From Planctomycetota bacterium (lineage in GTDB: Bacteria > Planctomycetota > Planctomycetia > Isosphaerales > Isosphaeraceae), in assembly GCA_021777685.1 (NCBI GenBank), contig JAJYDH010000021.1:1-24272 (forward strand): a stretch of DNA of 24,272 nt, read 5' to 3'. The notes under the pieces are model-generated. The model was not told the DNA's origin. It saw only the letters and a list, made by a program, of their open reading frames with translations, and ran no database searches. Of the stretch, positions 17,063 through 24,272 are shown piece by piece. A program made the position numbers and the translations under genes. How positions within the stretch are numbered: the stretch's first letter is position 1; each line of letters starts with the position of its first letter.

Positions 17063-17812
17063 TCACCAGGTGTTGATCTCCGAAGCTCGGTCGAGCCCAC
17101 CCCGGGCGATGGCCTGGCATTCGAGGATCCGACTGCGGATCAATGCCGTCAGCTCCTCGGCGGCGAGCGATTTCACCTGTTCCGGGGTGATCGGCCGGCC
17201 GAAATGGACGCGGATCGGGTGGGAGACGGGCAGGCTCCTCGACTTTGGCCAGGCCTCGAACGTCCCGGAGATGGCCGCCGGCACGATCGCGACCCTGGCC
17301 TTGCTCGCCAGGAGCGCGATGCCGGGCTTTAACTCGCCGAGCTCGCCGTCGGAAGTCCTTGTGCCTTCCGGGAAAAGGGTCACGATGCCGCCCATCTTGA
17401 GACGGCGGAACGTCTCTTTCAGGCCCTGCGCCCCGATACCGTCGCGCTGGATCGGGAACGCACCGAGCGATCGTATGAACGGGCCGAGCGGGAAGAAGAA
17501 GAGGGTCGAACGGGCGACGTAATTCAGGGGTCGGGCCAGGAGGATGCCGAGGACGAGCACATCAAGGTGGCTGAGGTGGTTCGAGACGAGCAGGAGCGGG
17601 CCGCGATCCGGGATATTCTCCCGGCCCGTGGTCCGGAGCCCGTTGCTGGCGGCCAGGACCGTGCTGAAGAACCACTGGACGATCCTGTACCAGAAAAAAC
17701 GCACGAGCGATCGATCTCTTGCATCATCGGAGTGACTCTCCCGACGTCGGGATGAGGTTTCCTGGATGGCCGTGTTCGAGCTTGCGGCGTTCTCGGTTGA
17801 ATTCTCGGACAT
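17063..17812 (-). CDS. plsC: 1-acyl-sn-glycerol-3-phosphate acyltransferase
   Basis: Acylates lysophosphatidic acid to phosphatidic acid at the inner membrane. The acyltransferase domain shows block I NHLSHLD (HX4D catalytic) near residue 80, the Phe/Arg-containing block FPIQRDG, block III FPEGTRT, and the final AIVPAAISGT. An N-terminal 35-residue Ser/Arg-rich region precedes a membrane helix around FFWYRIVQWFFSTVLAA. Start ATG 17812 is chosen (AGGA about 12 bases upstream); an in-frame start at 17929 would overlap cmk. It follows cmk by 76 bases, and cmk-plsC adjacency is a known bacterial arrangement, which supports both calls. Acyl specificity is not readable. Confidence 0.9.
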   Translation of the reverse strand: MSENSTENAASSNTAIQETSSRRRESHSDDARDRSLVRFFWYRIVQWFFSTVLAASNGLRTTGRENIPDRGPLLLVSNHLSHLDVLVLGILLARPLNYVARSTLFFFPLGPFIRSLGAFPIQRDGIGAQGLKETFRRLKMGGIVTLFPEGTRTSDGELGELKPGIALLASKARVAIVPAAISGTFEAWPKSRSLPVSHPIRVHFGRPITPEQVKSLAAEELTALIRSRILECQAIARGGLDRASEINTW

Positions 17813-17888
17813 CGCGGCGTCGATCCTGGAGACCGGCCATGGGACACAATTTCCGCCCGAGGCCTGTCGTCGCGTGGGAAGGTTGGGA

Positions 17889-18563
<675 letters not shown>

Positions 18564-18708
18564 TCTCCACGGCCCCCGATCCCTCACCAATCTCCGAAAG
18601 TGAGAGTCTACCGCACCGGGCCGGTAGATCCAACTCGGCGTGTCGAAGATCGCGGGGTTGAGGGACTCCAGATGGCCATCGGTCGAAATCGGCCCGGGTC
18701 GGAATGCA

Positions 18709-18745
18709 GACGGCCCGGCTCGAATCGCTTCGCAGCCGGGCCGTC
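18709..18745. terminator. Strong hairpin, possible factor-dependent or weak intrinsic terminator of the DUF2203 gene
   Basis: GACGGCCCGGCT (18709-18720) and AGCCGGGCCGTC (18734-18745) form a perfect 12-base stem with a 13-base loop, downstream of the DUF2203 gene on the minus strand. No T-run follows, so termination would not be classical. It shares GACGGCCCGG with the hairpin at 22128-22167. Confidence 0.5.
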
Positions 18746-18827
18746 GGGATGGATGGGATGAGGGCGAAGAACCTGAGTCAGCTCGATGGCCCCGACTGAG
18801 GACGGCGGGGAATGGCCCGATCGACGG

Positions 18828-19283
18828 TCAGATCGCGCGGTGGCCGGACCTGGGCGACGGGCGGTCGAGCGGCTGGCGCCCGGCGAAGCCTGCGTTCTTC
18901 TCGTGCCAGAAGCTCACCTCGGGCTCGCCGTGTCGCCAGCAGAGGTAGACCTCGCGACCGTCCCGAATGCTGGGGAAGTCGCAAAGGCCATCGGGACCCT
19001 TCAACTCGACGCCCAGTCGGGTCAATTCCTCGATGTAGAGGGCCAGCTTCGATTCCTCGGCGTCGAGTTCCGCCTGACTCTGGGCGGTCTCCTCGGCATA
19101 AGGATCATTAGCGGGCCGTTTTCGAGGATTCTGGACCGAGGCCAGGCGGTGCTTCAGGCCGTTGACGACCTCGAACTGGCGGACGATGTCGCCGACAATC
19201 GCCTTGACCAGGGGGAGAGATTTGTTCGCCTCCTCGACGCTGAACGACCGGGGCTTCGCCTCGACGGGATTGGGAGGGGCCAT
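18828..19283 (-). CDS. DUF2203 family protein
   Basis: A 151-residue cytoplasmic protein of DUF2203. The N-terminal FSVEEANKSLPLVKAIV matches the conserved helix, and the C-terminal DFPSIRDGREVYLCWRHGEPEVSFWHE matches the highly conserved block with Arg, Glu, Trp and His residues that may form a binding site; the function is unknown. The middle is a coiled-coil-like charged helix (about residues 45-85). ATG 19283 is chosen because AAGGA lies eight bases upstream and the conserved domain starts just after; an in-frame start at 19472 would add 63 non-conserved residues. A possible promoter at 19479-19506 implies a long leader. The last residues (RPSPRSGHRAI) are not conserved. Confidence 0.85.
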   Translation of the reverse strand: MAPPNPVEAKPRSFSVEEANKSLPLVKAIVGDIVRQFEVVNGLKHRLASVQNPRKRPANDPYAEETAQSQAELDAEESKLALYIEELTRLGVELKGPDGLCDFPSIRDGREVYLCWRHGEPEVSFWHEKNAGFAGRQPLDRPSPRSGHRAI

Positions 19284-19478
19284 GACGATGGTCCTTGACG
19301 AGAAGGTAGGTGGCGGACTCCGGGGATCGGCGAACGACCGCGCGATGGTCGGGAGCGTGGGGCGCTCGAAGATGTTCCTTCCGGTCCGAATGCTCGCATC
19401 CTCGACGGGCGGGGCACCTGGGCGGCCCCTCCCTCGAACCGGGCGCGAACCGATCCCCAAACCGTTCTTCACGAACTC

Positions 19479-19506
19479 ATTATAGAACGGCCGGGGACCC
19501 CCGCAA
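19479..19506 (-). promoter_or_regulatory. Possible promoter of the DUF2203 gene
   Basis: On the minus strand TTGCGG at 19501-19506 and a perfect TATAAT at 19479-19484 are 16 bases apart. The leader to the DUF2203 start would be about 190 bases. Position and consensus -10 support it; the -35 is weak. It lies in the 255 bases between polX and the DUF2203 gene, where I see nothing else. Confidence 0.45.
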
Positions 19507-19539
19507 GGGCCGCCAACGTCCGTGCCGGTGATTCGACCG

Positions 19540-21270
19540 TCAAGTCCCCCGCGATCGGCGTGCCGCCAGCGATTCGGCCGCGGATTTCAGGTCGGAGGTG
19601 TTGAAGACCCCGGCTGGCCCGAGGCCCGCCCGCCTGGCCACACCGACACCATATTCGAGGTCCCCGAAGCCGCCCGTGGAATGAGCATCGGGGTTGATCG
19701 GGATCGAGATCCCCAGCGCGTGGGCCTTGCGGGCGTGGATCGAGTCCAGGTCGAGCCGGTGGGGATTGGCGTTGATTTCGATCATCGTCCCGGACTCGCT
19801 CGCGGCCTGGATCACGGCATCGAGGTCGACAGGGTAGCCGTCCCGGGCGAGGAGCAGGCGGCCGGTCGGATGGCCGAGCATCGTCACGCGAGGATTTCTG
19901 ACCGCTTTCACGATCCTCGCGGTCATCGATTCGCGATCCATCCCGAATCCGGAATGTACGCTCGCGACCACGTAATCGAACCCTTCGAGGAGGTCGTCGG
20001 GATAGTCGAGCGACCCGTCGGCGAGGATGTCGCACTCGGTCCCCTTGAACACCCGGAACGACTTGCCGAGCTTGCCGTTGAGGGCGTCGATCGCCGCCCA
20101 TTGCTGGCGGACGCGATCGATCGACAGCCCCCCCGCGTAGCCTGCCGATTTCGAGTGGTCGGCGATCCCCAGGTAGGTCAGCCCGGCGGCCCTCGCGGCC
20201 TCGACCATCTCCGGGAGGGTAGCCCCGCCGTCGCTCCAGTCGGTATGGCAGTGGAACGTGCCGACCAGGTCGGAACGCTCGACGAGGCGGGGCAGGGGGC
20301 CCTTCTCGGCGAGGGCGAATTCCCCCTGGTCCTCGCGAAGCTCGGGCGGGATGTAGGCCAGTCCCAACGCCCCGAAGACCTCCTCCTCGGTCCGGCAGGC
20401 GACGGCCCCGTCGGGCCCTTCCAGCCCGTACTCGCTCAACTTCAACCCGCGCTCGATCGCCCGACGCCTCATCTCGATGTTGTGCGCCTTCGAGCCGGTG
20501 AAGTAATGGAGGGCGAACGGGAACTGCTCGTCCGAGACGCCCCGGAGGTCGCACTGGACGCCGTCGCCGAGCCGGACGCTCGCCTTGGTCGGGCCGTGGG
20601 CCAGGACCTTGGCGACGTCGGGCAGCCTGACGAAATGGTCGAGGACGCTCGCGGGATCGGCCGAGCTGAACAGGATGTCGAGGTCGCCGATCGTCTCGGC
20701 TCGCCTCCGGAGCGACCCGCAGACTTCGGCCCGGATCACGTCGGGATGGGCCCGTACCGCCTCGAAGATCGGCCCGATGAGTCGTCGCGCAGTGCTCTGC
20801 AAGATCCGGTCGCCGACCGATTCGAGGAAGTCGATCCCTTCGAGGATCTTGGCCTCGGTCTTGGCCCCGAATCCTTTGATGGCGGCGATCTTGCCCGACT
20901 CGCCCGCGGCGCGGAGGTCGGCCAGGCTGGCGATCTTGAGGTCGTCGTGCAGCGTCTTGATCTTCTTCGGGCCCAGTCCCGGGACGCGCAGGAGGGCGAC
21001 CAGTCCCGAAGGGGTTGACTTCTTCAACTCCTCGAACGAGGGCAGATGTCCGGTCGTCGCGAGCTGGGTGATCTTGGCGAGCATCGTCTCGCCGATCACC
21101 GGGACCCGGGCGAGGCTCCCGTCGGCGATCATCTCCGAGAGGTCCGACGGCAGGCCCTTCAGCGCCTGAGCGGCGTTATGATAGGCCCGGCATCGGAAGG
21201 CATTCTCGCCCCGGACTTCCAGGAGCGTCCCCATCTCGTCGAGGATTCGGGCGATCCGCGCGGTCTCCAT
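19540..21270 (-). CDS. polX: DNA polymerase/3'-5' exonuclease PolX
   Basis: A 576-residue bacterial family-X DNA polymerase with a C-terminal PHP domain, active in base-excision-type repair and gap filling. N-terminal helix-hairpin-helix region (LEVRGENAFRCRAYHNAA, then VPGLGPKKIKTLHD near residue 95 and a second HhH, IKGFGAKTEAKI). Polymerase core: GSLRRRAETIGDLDIL near residue 195-210 with the catalytic Asp pair, and the third acid in VQCDLRG. PHP metal motifs are all seen: FHCHTDWSDG near 338, GIADHS, ECDI, ASVHSGFG, GHPTGR, EINANPHRLD and NPDAHS. So exonuclease and polymerase sites both look intact. Length fits family. Divergent from the XRE regulator across about 350 bases. Confidence 0.96.
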   Translation of the reverse strand: METARIARILDEMGTLLEVRGENAFRCRAYHNAAQALKGLPSDLSEMIADGSLARVPVIGETMLAKITQLATTGHLPSFEELKKSTPSGLVALLRVPGLGPKKIKTLHDDLKIASLADLRAAGESGKIAAIKGFGAKTEAKILEGIDFLESVGDRILQSTARRLIGPIFEAVRAHPDVIRAEVCGSLRRRAETIGDLDILFSSADPASVLDHFVRLPDVAKVLAHGPTKASVRLGDGVQCDLRGVSDEQFPFALHYFTGSKAHNIEMRRRAIERGLKLSEYGLEGPDGAVACRTEEEVFGALGLAYIPPELREDQGEFALAEKGPLPRLVERSDLVGTFHCHTDWSDGGATLPEMVEAARAAGLTYLGIADHSKSAGYAGGLSIDRVRQQWAAIDALNGKLGKSFRVFKGTECDILADGSLDYPDDLLEGFDYVVASVHSGFGMDRESMTARIVKAVRNPRVTMLGHPTGRLLLARDGYPVDLDAVIQAASESGTMIEINANPHRLDLDSIHARKAHALGISIPINPDAHSTGGFGDLEYGVGVARRAGLGPAGVFNTSDLKSAAESLAARRSRGT

Positions 21271-21549
21271 CTCAAGGCCACCTTCCCGGGATGACGCGGA
21301 CTGGGCGATTCGAGGAGCGTGTTCGGCTTCCGATCGACCGGGGTCTGAAGGCCGGCAAGATCGGGAAACGCGGCCGGCCCGGGGTGACTCGCCCCGGCCC
21401 CGCGACCCGCCACGATAATCGGACGCACGGCGAATTGCATCATCCGTCCCGATCGAACATAATCCACAGCCCGATCCCAGGAACGAAAACCCGCCAGGAC
21501 CGATGCGGTCGCAAGAATCTTGACGATATGGGATTTTCTTGCGGATCTA

Positions 21550-21559
21550 GGAATATTCC
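21550..21559. promoter_or_regulatory. Perfect palindrome GGAATATTCC, candidate operator
   Basis: A 10-base perfect palindrome immediately upstream of the proposed -35 of the XRE gene (21561-21566). Placement suggests repressor or autoregulatory binding; the regulator is not known. Confidence 0.4.
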
Positions 21560-21560
21560 G

Positions 21561-21590
21561 GAGACAGAACGCGGTCCGTGATCGTATAAT
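21561..21590 (+). promoter_or_regulatory. Probable promoter of the XRE regulator
   Basis: A perfect TATAAT at 21585-21590 has a weak -35 candidate, GAGACA at 21561-21566, 18 bases upstream. Transcription would start near 21597, some 20 bases before the ATG at 21619, giving a short leader carrying GGAGGGAGGG as ribosome site. Confidence 0.55.
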
Positions 21591-21618
21591 TGAGGCAGAC
21601 CCGGAGGGAGGGACAACG

Positions 21619-22092
21619 ATGCCAGAGAAGACGCCCTGGAAGAATTGCAATCGCTTCAGCGAGAAATTGGCCCAGAAAATCCTCCAGCTCGGCCTCAACG
21701 GCCAGAAGCTGGCGCGAAAGTCGGAGGTCAGCGACTCCGAAATATCGCGGATCATGAACGGGAAATCGTTGCCGGGCCTGGAAAACGCCATCGCCCTGGC
21801 CCGCGCCGTCGGCGTCTCGCTCGACTACCTGGCCGATGACTCGCTGGACGCCGAGCCGAGCCAACCGAAGGAATCGGCCAACGAGCTGGAGTCGGCCATC
21901 CTCCGCCTGGTCCGCGAGATCGGGCCGCTGGAGTCGTTCCACATCCTCCAGACCACCCGGTTCATGAGCTATGAAGTCGCGGCGAATCGGCTGATCGAGG
22001 GCAAGCCGATCGTCGCGCCGATGAATCCGCCCGAATCGGCCCGGACGACCGTCTCCCCCGCGCCGGCCAACGGGCGGGCGAATTCGGCCTGA
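21619..22092 (+). CDS. XRE-family helix-turn-helix transcriptional regulator
   Basis: A 157-residue protein. The N-terminal half is a cro/C1-type HTH: KLAQKILQLGLNGQKLARKSEVSDSEISRIMNGK at roughly residues 13-46, followed by LENAIALARAVGVSLDYLAD, typical of the family. The C-terminal half (about residues 85-130) holds an acidic helix-rich region with ELESAILRLVREIGPLESFHILQT, perhaps for dimerisation; no effector-binding domain is recognised. The tail is Pro/Ser-rich and likely disordered. ATG 21619 is chosen since it has GGAGGGAGGG just before it; the frame is open upstream to 21520 with no site. A self-regulatory role is inferred from the palindrome at its promoter. No adjacent toxin or phage gene. 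Confidence 0.88.
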   Translation: MPEKTPWKNCNRFSEKLAQKILQLGLNGQKLARKSEVSDSEISRIMNGKSLPGLENAIALARAVGVSLDYLADDSLDAEPSQPKESANELESAILRLVREIGPLESFHILQTTRFMSYEVAANRLIEGKPIVAPMNPPESARTTVSPAPANGRANSA

Positions 22093-22120
22093 TCCGTCGT
22101 TTGATGGTCTTTAGCGGTTC

Positions 22121-22167
22121 GAAAACGAGACGGCCCGGGATGCTCGAAGGGGCATCCCGGGCCGTCT
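22121..22167 (-). terminator. Hairpin terminator between the XRE gene and rpoN
   Basis: A perfect 16-base stem (22128-22143, AGACGGCCCGGGATGC, paired with 22152-22167) with an 8-base loop. On the minus strand it is followed by CGTTTTC, a short T-run, so it best serves rpoN, but it can also stop plus-strand transcripts of the XRE gene. It begins 15 bases past the rpoN stop. Confidence 0.85.
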
Positions 22168-22182
22168 GAAATCCGGTTCGGC

Positions 22183-23616
22183 TCAGAATTGCTTGCGCTG
22201 GCGGCTCGAAGGGATGCGGAGGGCCTTCCGGTATTTCGTGACCGTCCGCCGGGCGACGGGGAAGCCCGACCGGCCGAGTTCGTCGACGATCTCCTCGTCG
22301 GAGAGCGGGTTCAGCTTGTCTTCCTTGCCGATGATCTCGAGCAATTTCTGCTTGATCGTCTCCCAGGCGACTTCTTCGCCGTCGGTCGTGGTCGTGCCGC
22401 CGCCGAAGAACCTCTTGAGGGCGAAGATCCCGCGGGGAGTCTGGACCCACTTGTCGTCCACGGCGCGGCTGACGGTCGTGACGTGGACCTCCACCCGATC
22501 GGCGATCTCCTGCATCTTGAGCGGCTCGATCGCCTCGGGCCCCTTGTCCAGGAAATTTCGCTGGTGCTCGATGATCGCCCGGGCCACCTTCAGCAAGGTG
22601 CTCCGGCGCTGCTCGATCGACTCGATGAGCCAGCGGGCCGACTGGATCTTCTTCTGGATGAATTCGCGAGTGACCGGGTCGGATTGCTTGTTCTTCAGCA
22701 TCCGTTGGTACTGGCGCGAGATCGCCAGTTGCGGCGTGTGGTCGTCGGCCAGGCGGACCTCGTACTCGCCGTTCTCGTTCGCCTCGACGATCAGGTCGGG
22801 GACGACATATTGCGAGTTGACCGCCTCGTAACGGGCACCCGGCCTGGGATTGAGGCGGCGGAGGTGCTCGATGGCCTCCTTGATGTCATCGATCGGGATG
22901 CCCGTCCGCTTCTCGATCGAGGGGAGTCGGTTCTGCTGGATGTCGTCGAGATGGTGCGAGATGAGGATCTGGAGGGTCTCGCGACAGGGGACCTCGGGGG
23001 TGAGCTGGAGCAGGAGGCATTCCCGGAGGTTGCGGGCACCGACACCCGGGGGGTCGAGCTTCTGGACCAGGCTCAACGCCTCCTCGGCCTGTGCGTAAGT
23101 GGCGTCTCCGCCGTAGTCGCGGACCAGGTCGCGGAGTTCCAGGTTGAGGAAGCCGCTCTCGTCGAGGTTATAGACCAGATACTCGGCCAGGGCCCGGACC
23201 ACGGGGTCGCAATCGAGGTAGCCGAGTTGATGGGCCAGGTCGTCGTGCAGCGACTCCGGACGCGAGGCCATGTTCTGCATCGCGTCGTGCTTGCGGTCGG
23301 CCTCCTCGCTCAGCGCGGCCCGGCTCAGGCGATGAGTCTCGTTGTAAGTATCGGACCAGTCGTCGGATTCGTCGAATTCGGCGGTGGGCGTCTCCTCGAC
23401 GGTCGGCGTCGTCTCCGAGTCGGGCTCGGACTCAGACTCGGCCGGCGTGGAGGATTCACGGAGGTCGACCAGGATCGGGTTCTCGATCAGCTCCTGGTCG
23501 ATCCGCTCCTGCAGCGCCATGAGCGGCAGTTGGAGGATCTCCATCGACTGGATCATGCGGGGCGCCATCCGGAGCCGCATATCCATTCGCTGATGCTGAG
23601 AAGTGTCGAGACGCAT
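22183..23616 (-). CDS. rpoN: RNA polymerase sigma-54 factor
   Basis: Alternative sigma factor for enhancer-dependent transcription. With ATG 23616 the protein is 477 residues, usual for RpoN. Region I is Gln/Leu-rich (MRLAPRMIQSMEILQLPLMALQERI), region II is a long acidic linker (Glu/Asp/Thr-rich, about residues 60-110), then the core-binding domain with LAHQLGYLDCDPVV and LDESGFL, and the DNA-binding part (MQEIADRVEVHVTTVSRAVDDKWVQTPRGIFALKRFF) ending in the RpoN box ARRTVTKYRKAL near residue 460. Upstream in-frame start 23733 adds a non-conserved Arg/Ser-rich leader and was rejected. A good sigma-70-type promoter is at 23736-23764. Upstream recR is on the same strand. No sigma-54 activator is in the window. 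Confidence 0.97.
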   Translation of the reverse strand: MRLDTSQHQRMDMRLRMAPRMIQSMEILQLPLMALQERIDQELIENPILVDLRESSTPAESESEPDSETTPTVEETPTAEFDESDDWSDTYNETHRLSRAALSEEADRKHDAMQNMASRPESLHDDLAHQLGYLDCDPVVRALAEYLVYNLDESGFLNLELRDLVRDYGGDATYAQAEEALSLVQKLDPPGVGARNLRECLLLQLTPEVPCRETLQILISHHLDDIQQNRLPSIEKRTGIPIDDIKEAIEHLRRLNPRPGARYEAVNSQYVVPDLIVEANENGEYEVRLADDHTPQLAISRQYQRMLKNKQSDPVTREFIQKKIQSARWLIESIEQRRSTLLKVARAIIEHQRNFLDKGPEAIEPLKMQEIADRVEVHVTTVSRAVDDKWVQTPRGIFALKRFFGGGTTTTDGEEVAWETIKQKLLEIIGKEDKLNPLSDEEIVDELGRSGFPVARRTVTKYRKALRIPSSRQRKQF

Positions 23617-23735
23617 GGTCCTTGGTTCCGCCGCGGAGTGATGGGGACTACGGGCACTTCGACGTGACGACCGCCGCGACACTGCCCCGCCGATCGACAT
23701 CCCGCATCGGGTCGGCCGTGTCACTCTACGCAAAT

Positions 23736-23764
23736 ATTATGCCACCGCCTTTCCGCGACTGCAA
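23736..23764 (-). promoter_or_regulatory. Promoter of rpoN
   Basis: On the minus strand TTGCAG at 23759-23764 and CATAAT at 23736-23741 are separated by exactly 17 bases (four and five of six consensus positions). It lies 12 bases past the recR stop, giving rpoN its own transcript with a leader of about 115 bases. Confidence 0.6.
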
Positions 23765-23775
23765 GGGGTGAGGCG

Positions 23776-24272
23776 TCAGAAGCGTTGTCGGCCGTTGAGA
23801 GCGTCGGCGAGCATCTCCTTGTTGGCGAATTCCAGGACGCTGCCCGAGGCCAGCCCCCGCGCGAGTCGGGTGATCGTGACGTCCGTGTCGGCCAGTCGGT
23901 TGGCGACCAGGAGGGCGGTGCCGTCCCCTTCGAGGGTCGGGTTGGTCGCCATGATCAGCTCGCGGACGCCCCCGCCCCGGACGCGATTGACGAGCGCATC
24001 GACGGTCAGTTGCTCGGGACCGACTCCCTGGGCCGGGGCGAGGCGGCCGAGCAGGACGTGGTAGACGCCGCCGAACGTGCCCGCCTTTTCCAGGGCCAGG
24101 AGGTCGCGCGACTGCTCCACGACGCAGATCAGGCCGGGGTCGCGACGAGAGTCTCGGCAGAGCGTGCACAAAGGATGCTCCGCCTCGGTGAGGTGGTAGC
24201 AGACCTCGCAATAGCGGACGCTTTCCTTGACGGCTCGGATGGCCTCGGCGAGGGCCAGGGCTTCCTCGGCGG
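23776..24272 (-). CDS. recR: Recombination protein RecR, C-terminal part
   Basis: The gene runs off the right edge, so only about 164 C-terminal residues are seen. RecR forms a ring with RecO and helps load RecA during gap repair. The visible part starts in ALAEAIRAVKESVRYCEVC, the first half of the zinc finger, and continues through LCTLCRDSRRDPGLICVVE, completing the C4 finger and beginning the Toprim domain; then GVYHVLLGRLAPAQGVGPEQL, EGDGTALLVANRL, TRLARGLASGSVLEFA and ALNGRQRF at the end, all typical of RecR. The helix-hairpin-helix N-terminus lies outside. Upstream of rpoN by about 160 bases; the classical dnaX-ybaB-recR unit cannot be checked. Confidence 0.96.
   Translation of the reverse strand, partial: AEEALALAEAIRAVKESVRYCEVCYHLTEAEHPLCTLCRDSRRDPGLICVVEQSRDLLALEKAGTFGGVYHVLLGRLAPAQGVGPEQLTVDALVNRVRGGGVRELIMATNPTLEGDGTALLVANRLADTDVTITRLARGLASGSVLEFANKEMLADALNGRQRF

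Larger units (their letters stand above)
21271..21618. other. Divergent regulatory region between polX and the XRE gene
   Basis: About 350 bases with no convincing gene. A GC hairpin (GGCC plus GGGG arms) lies at 21374-21400, toward polX. The right part, 21420-21618, is more AT-rich and holds the elements listed separately. No clear promoter boxes for polX were found. Confidence 0.5.

Noticed and set aside
19522..21018. A 498-residue plus-strand frame over polX
   Set aside because: Antisense shadow; polX has complete polymerase and PHP motifs.
22189..23667. A 492-residue plus-strand frame over rpoN
   Set aside because: Antisense shadow with no domain; rpoN is unmistakable.

Overview
The window looks like a chromosomal segment of a GC-rich planctomycete, most likely Isosphaeraceae (relatives of Singulisphaera, Isosphaera and Paludisphaera). 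This is inferred from the protein flavour, the mix of housekeeping genes with scattered Uma2, SUKH and unknown-function genes, short operons, and decayed planctomycete-type insertion sequences. No 16S gene or other decisive marker is present. Gene density is high. Most long antisense reading frames are GC-rich shadows of real genes and are left out.

Layout, left to right. (1) 2-694: the 3' end of a polytopic GT87/DUF2029-like membrane protein, converging on guaA (GMP synthase). (2) 2383-4742, minus strand: an unknown 205-residue protein, then a proC to metallophosphoesterase pair with a 4-base overlap. (3) 4967-5549, plus strand: rpmF and rpmB (ribosomal proteins L32 and L28) behind a recognisable promoter. 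(4) 5588-8801, minus strand: Uma2-family protein, SUKH (SMI1/KNR4) protein and acs (acetyl-CoA synthetase). The SUKH gene starts within bases of the acs stop. (5) 9036-9764: an internally deleted IS1595-type element that keeps both 26-bp terminal inverted repeats. (6) 9805-14271: RluA-family pseudouridine synthase, an inositol-monophosphatase-family enzyme, topoisomerase IB, and a Tat-exported aldo/keto reductase followed by a strong terminator. (7) 14557-15443: a frameshifted, truncated second transposase and non-coding debris on the 3' side of tRNA-Val(UAC). (8) 15444-19283, minus strand: tRNA-Val overlapped by the end of an SDR gene, a small lipoprotein-like gene, plsC, cmk and a DUF2203 gene. 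(9) 19540-22092: PolX (polymerase X plus PHP) divergent from an XRE-type regulator. (10) 22183-24272: rpoN (sigma-54), with its own sigma-70-type promoter just past the stop of recR, which runs off the right edge.

Functionally the window is core metabolism and information processing: purine, proline, acetate, phospholipid and pyrimidine nucleotide enzymes; translation and RNA modification; DNA repair and topology; and alternative-sigma control. Two decayed mobile elements interrupt it. I found no CRISPR array, prophage, biosynthetic cluster or recognisable new multi-gene system. The most unusual items are the SDR stop codon inside tRNA-Val, the TIR-bearing deletion derivative of an IS1595 element, the C8 frameshift in the second transposase, an atypical zinc knuckle in L32, and small AT-rich or palindromic repeats at gene ends.
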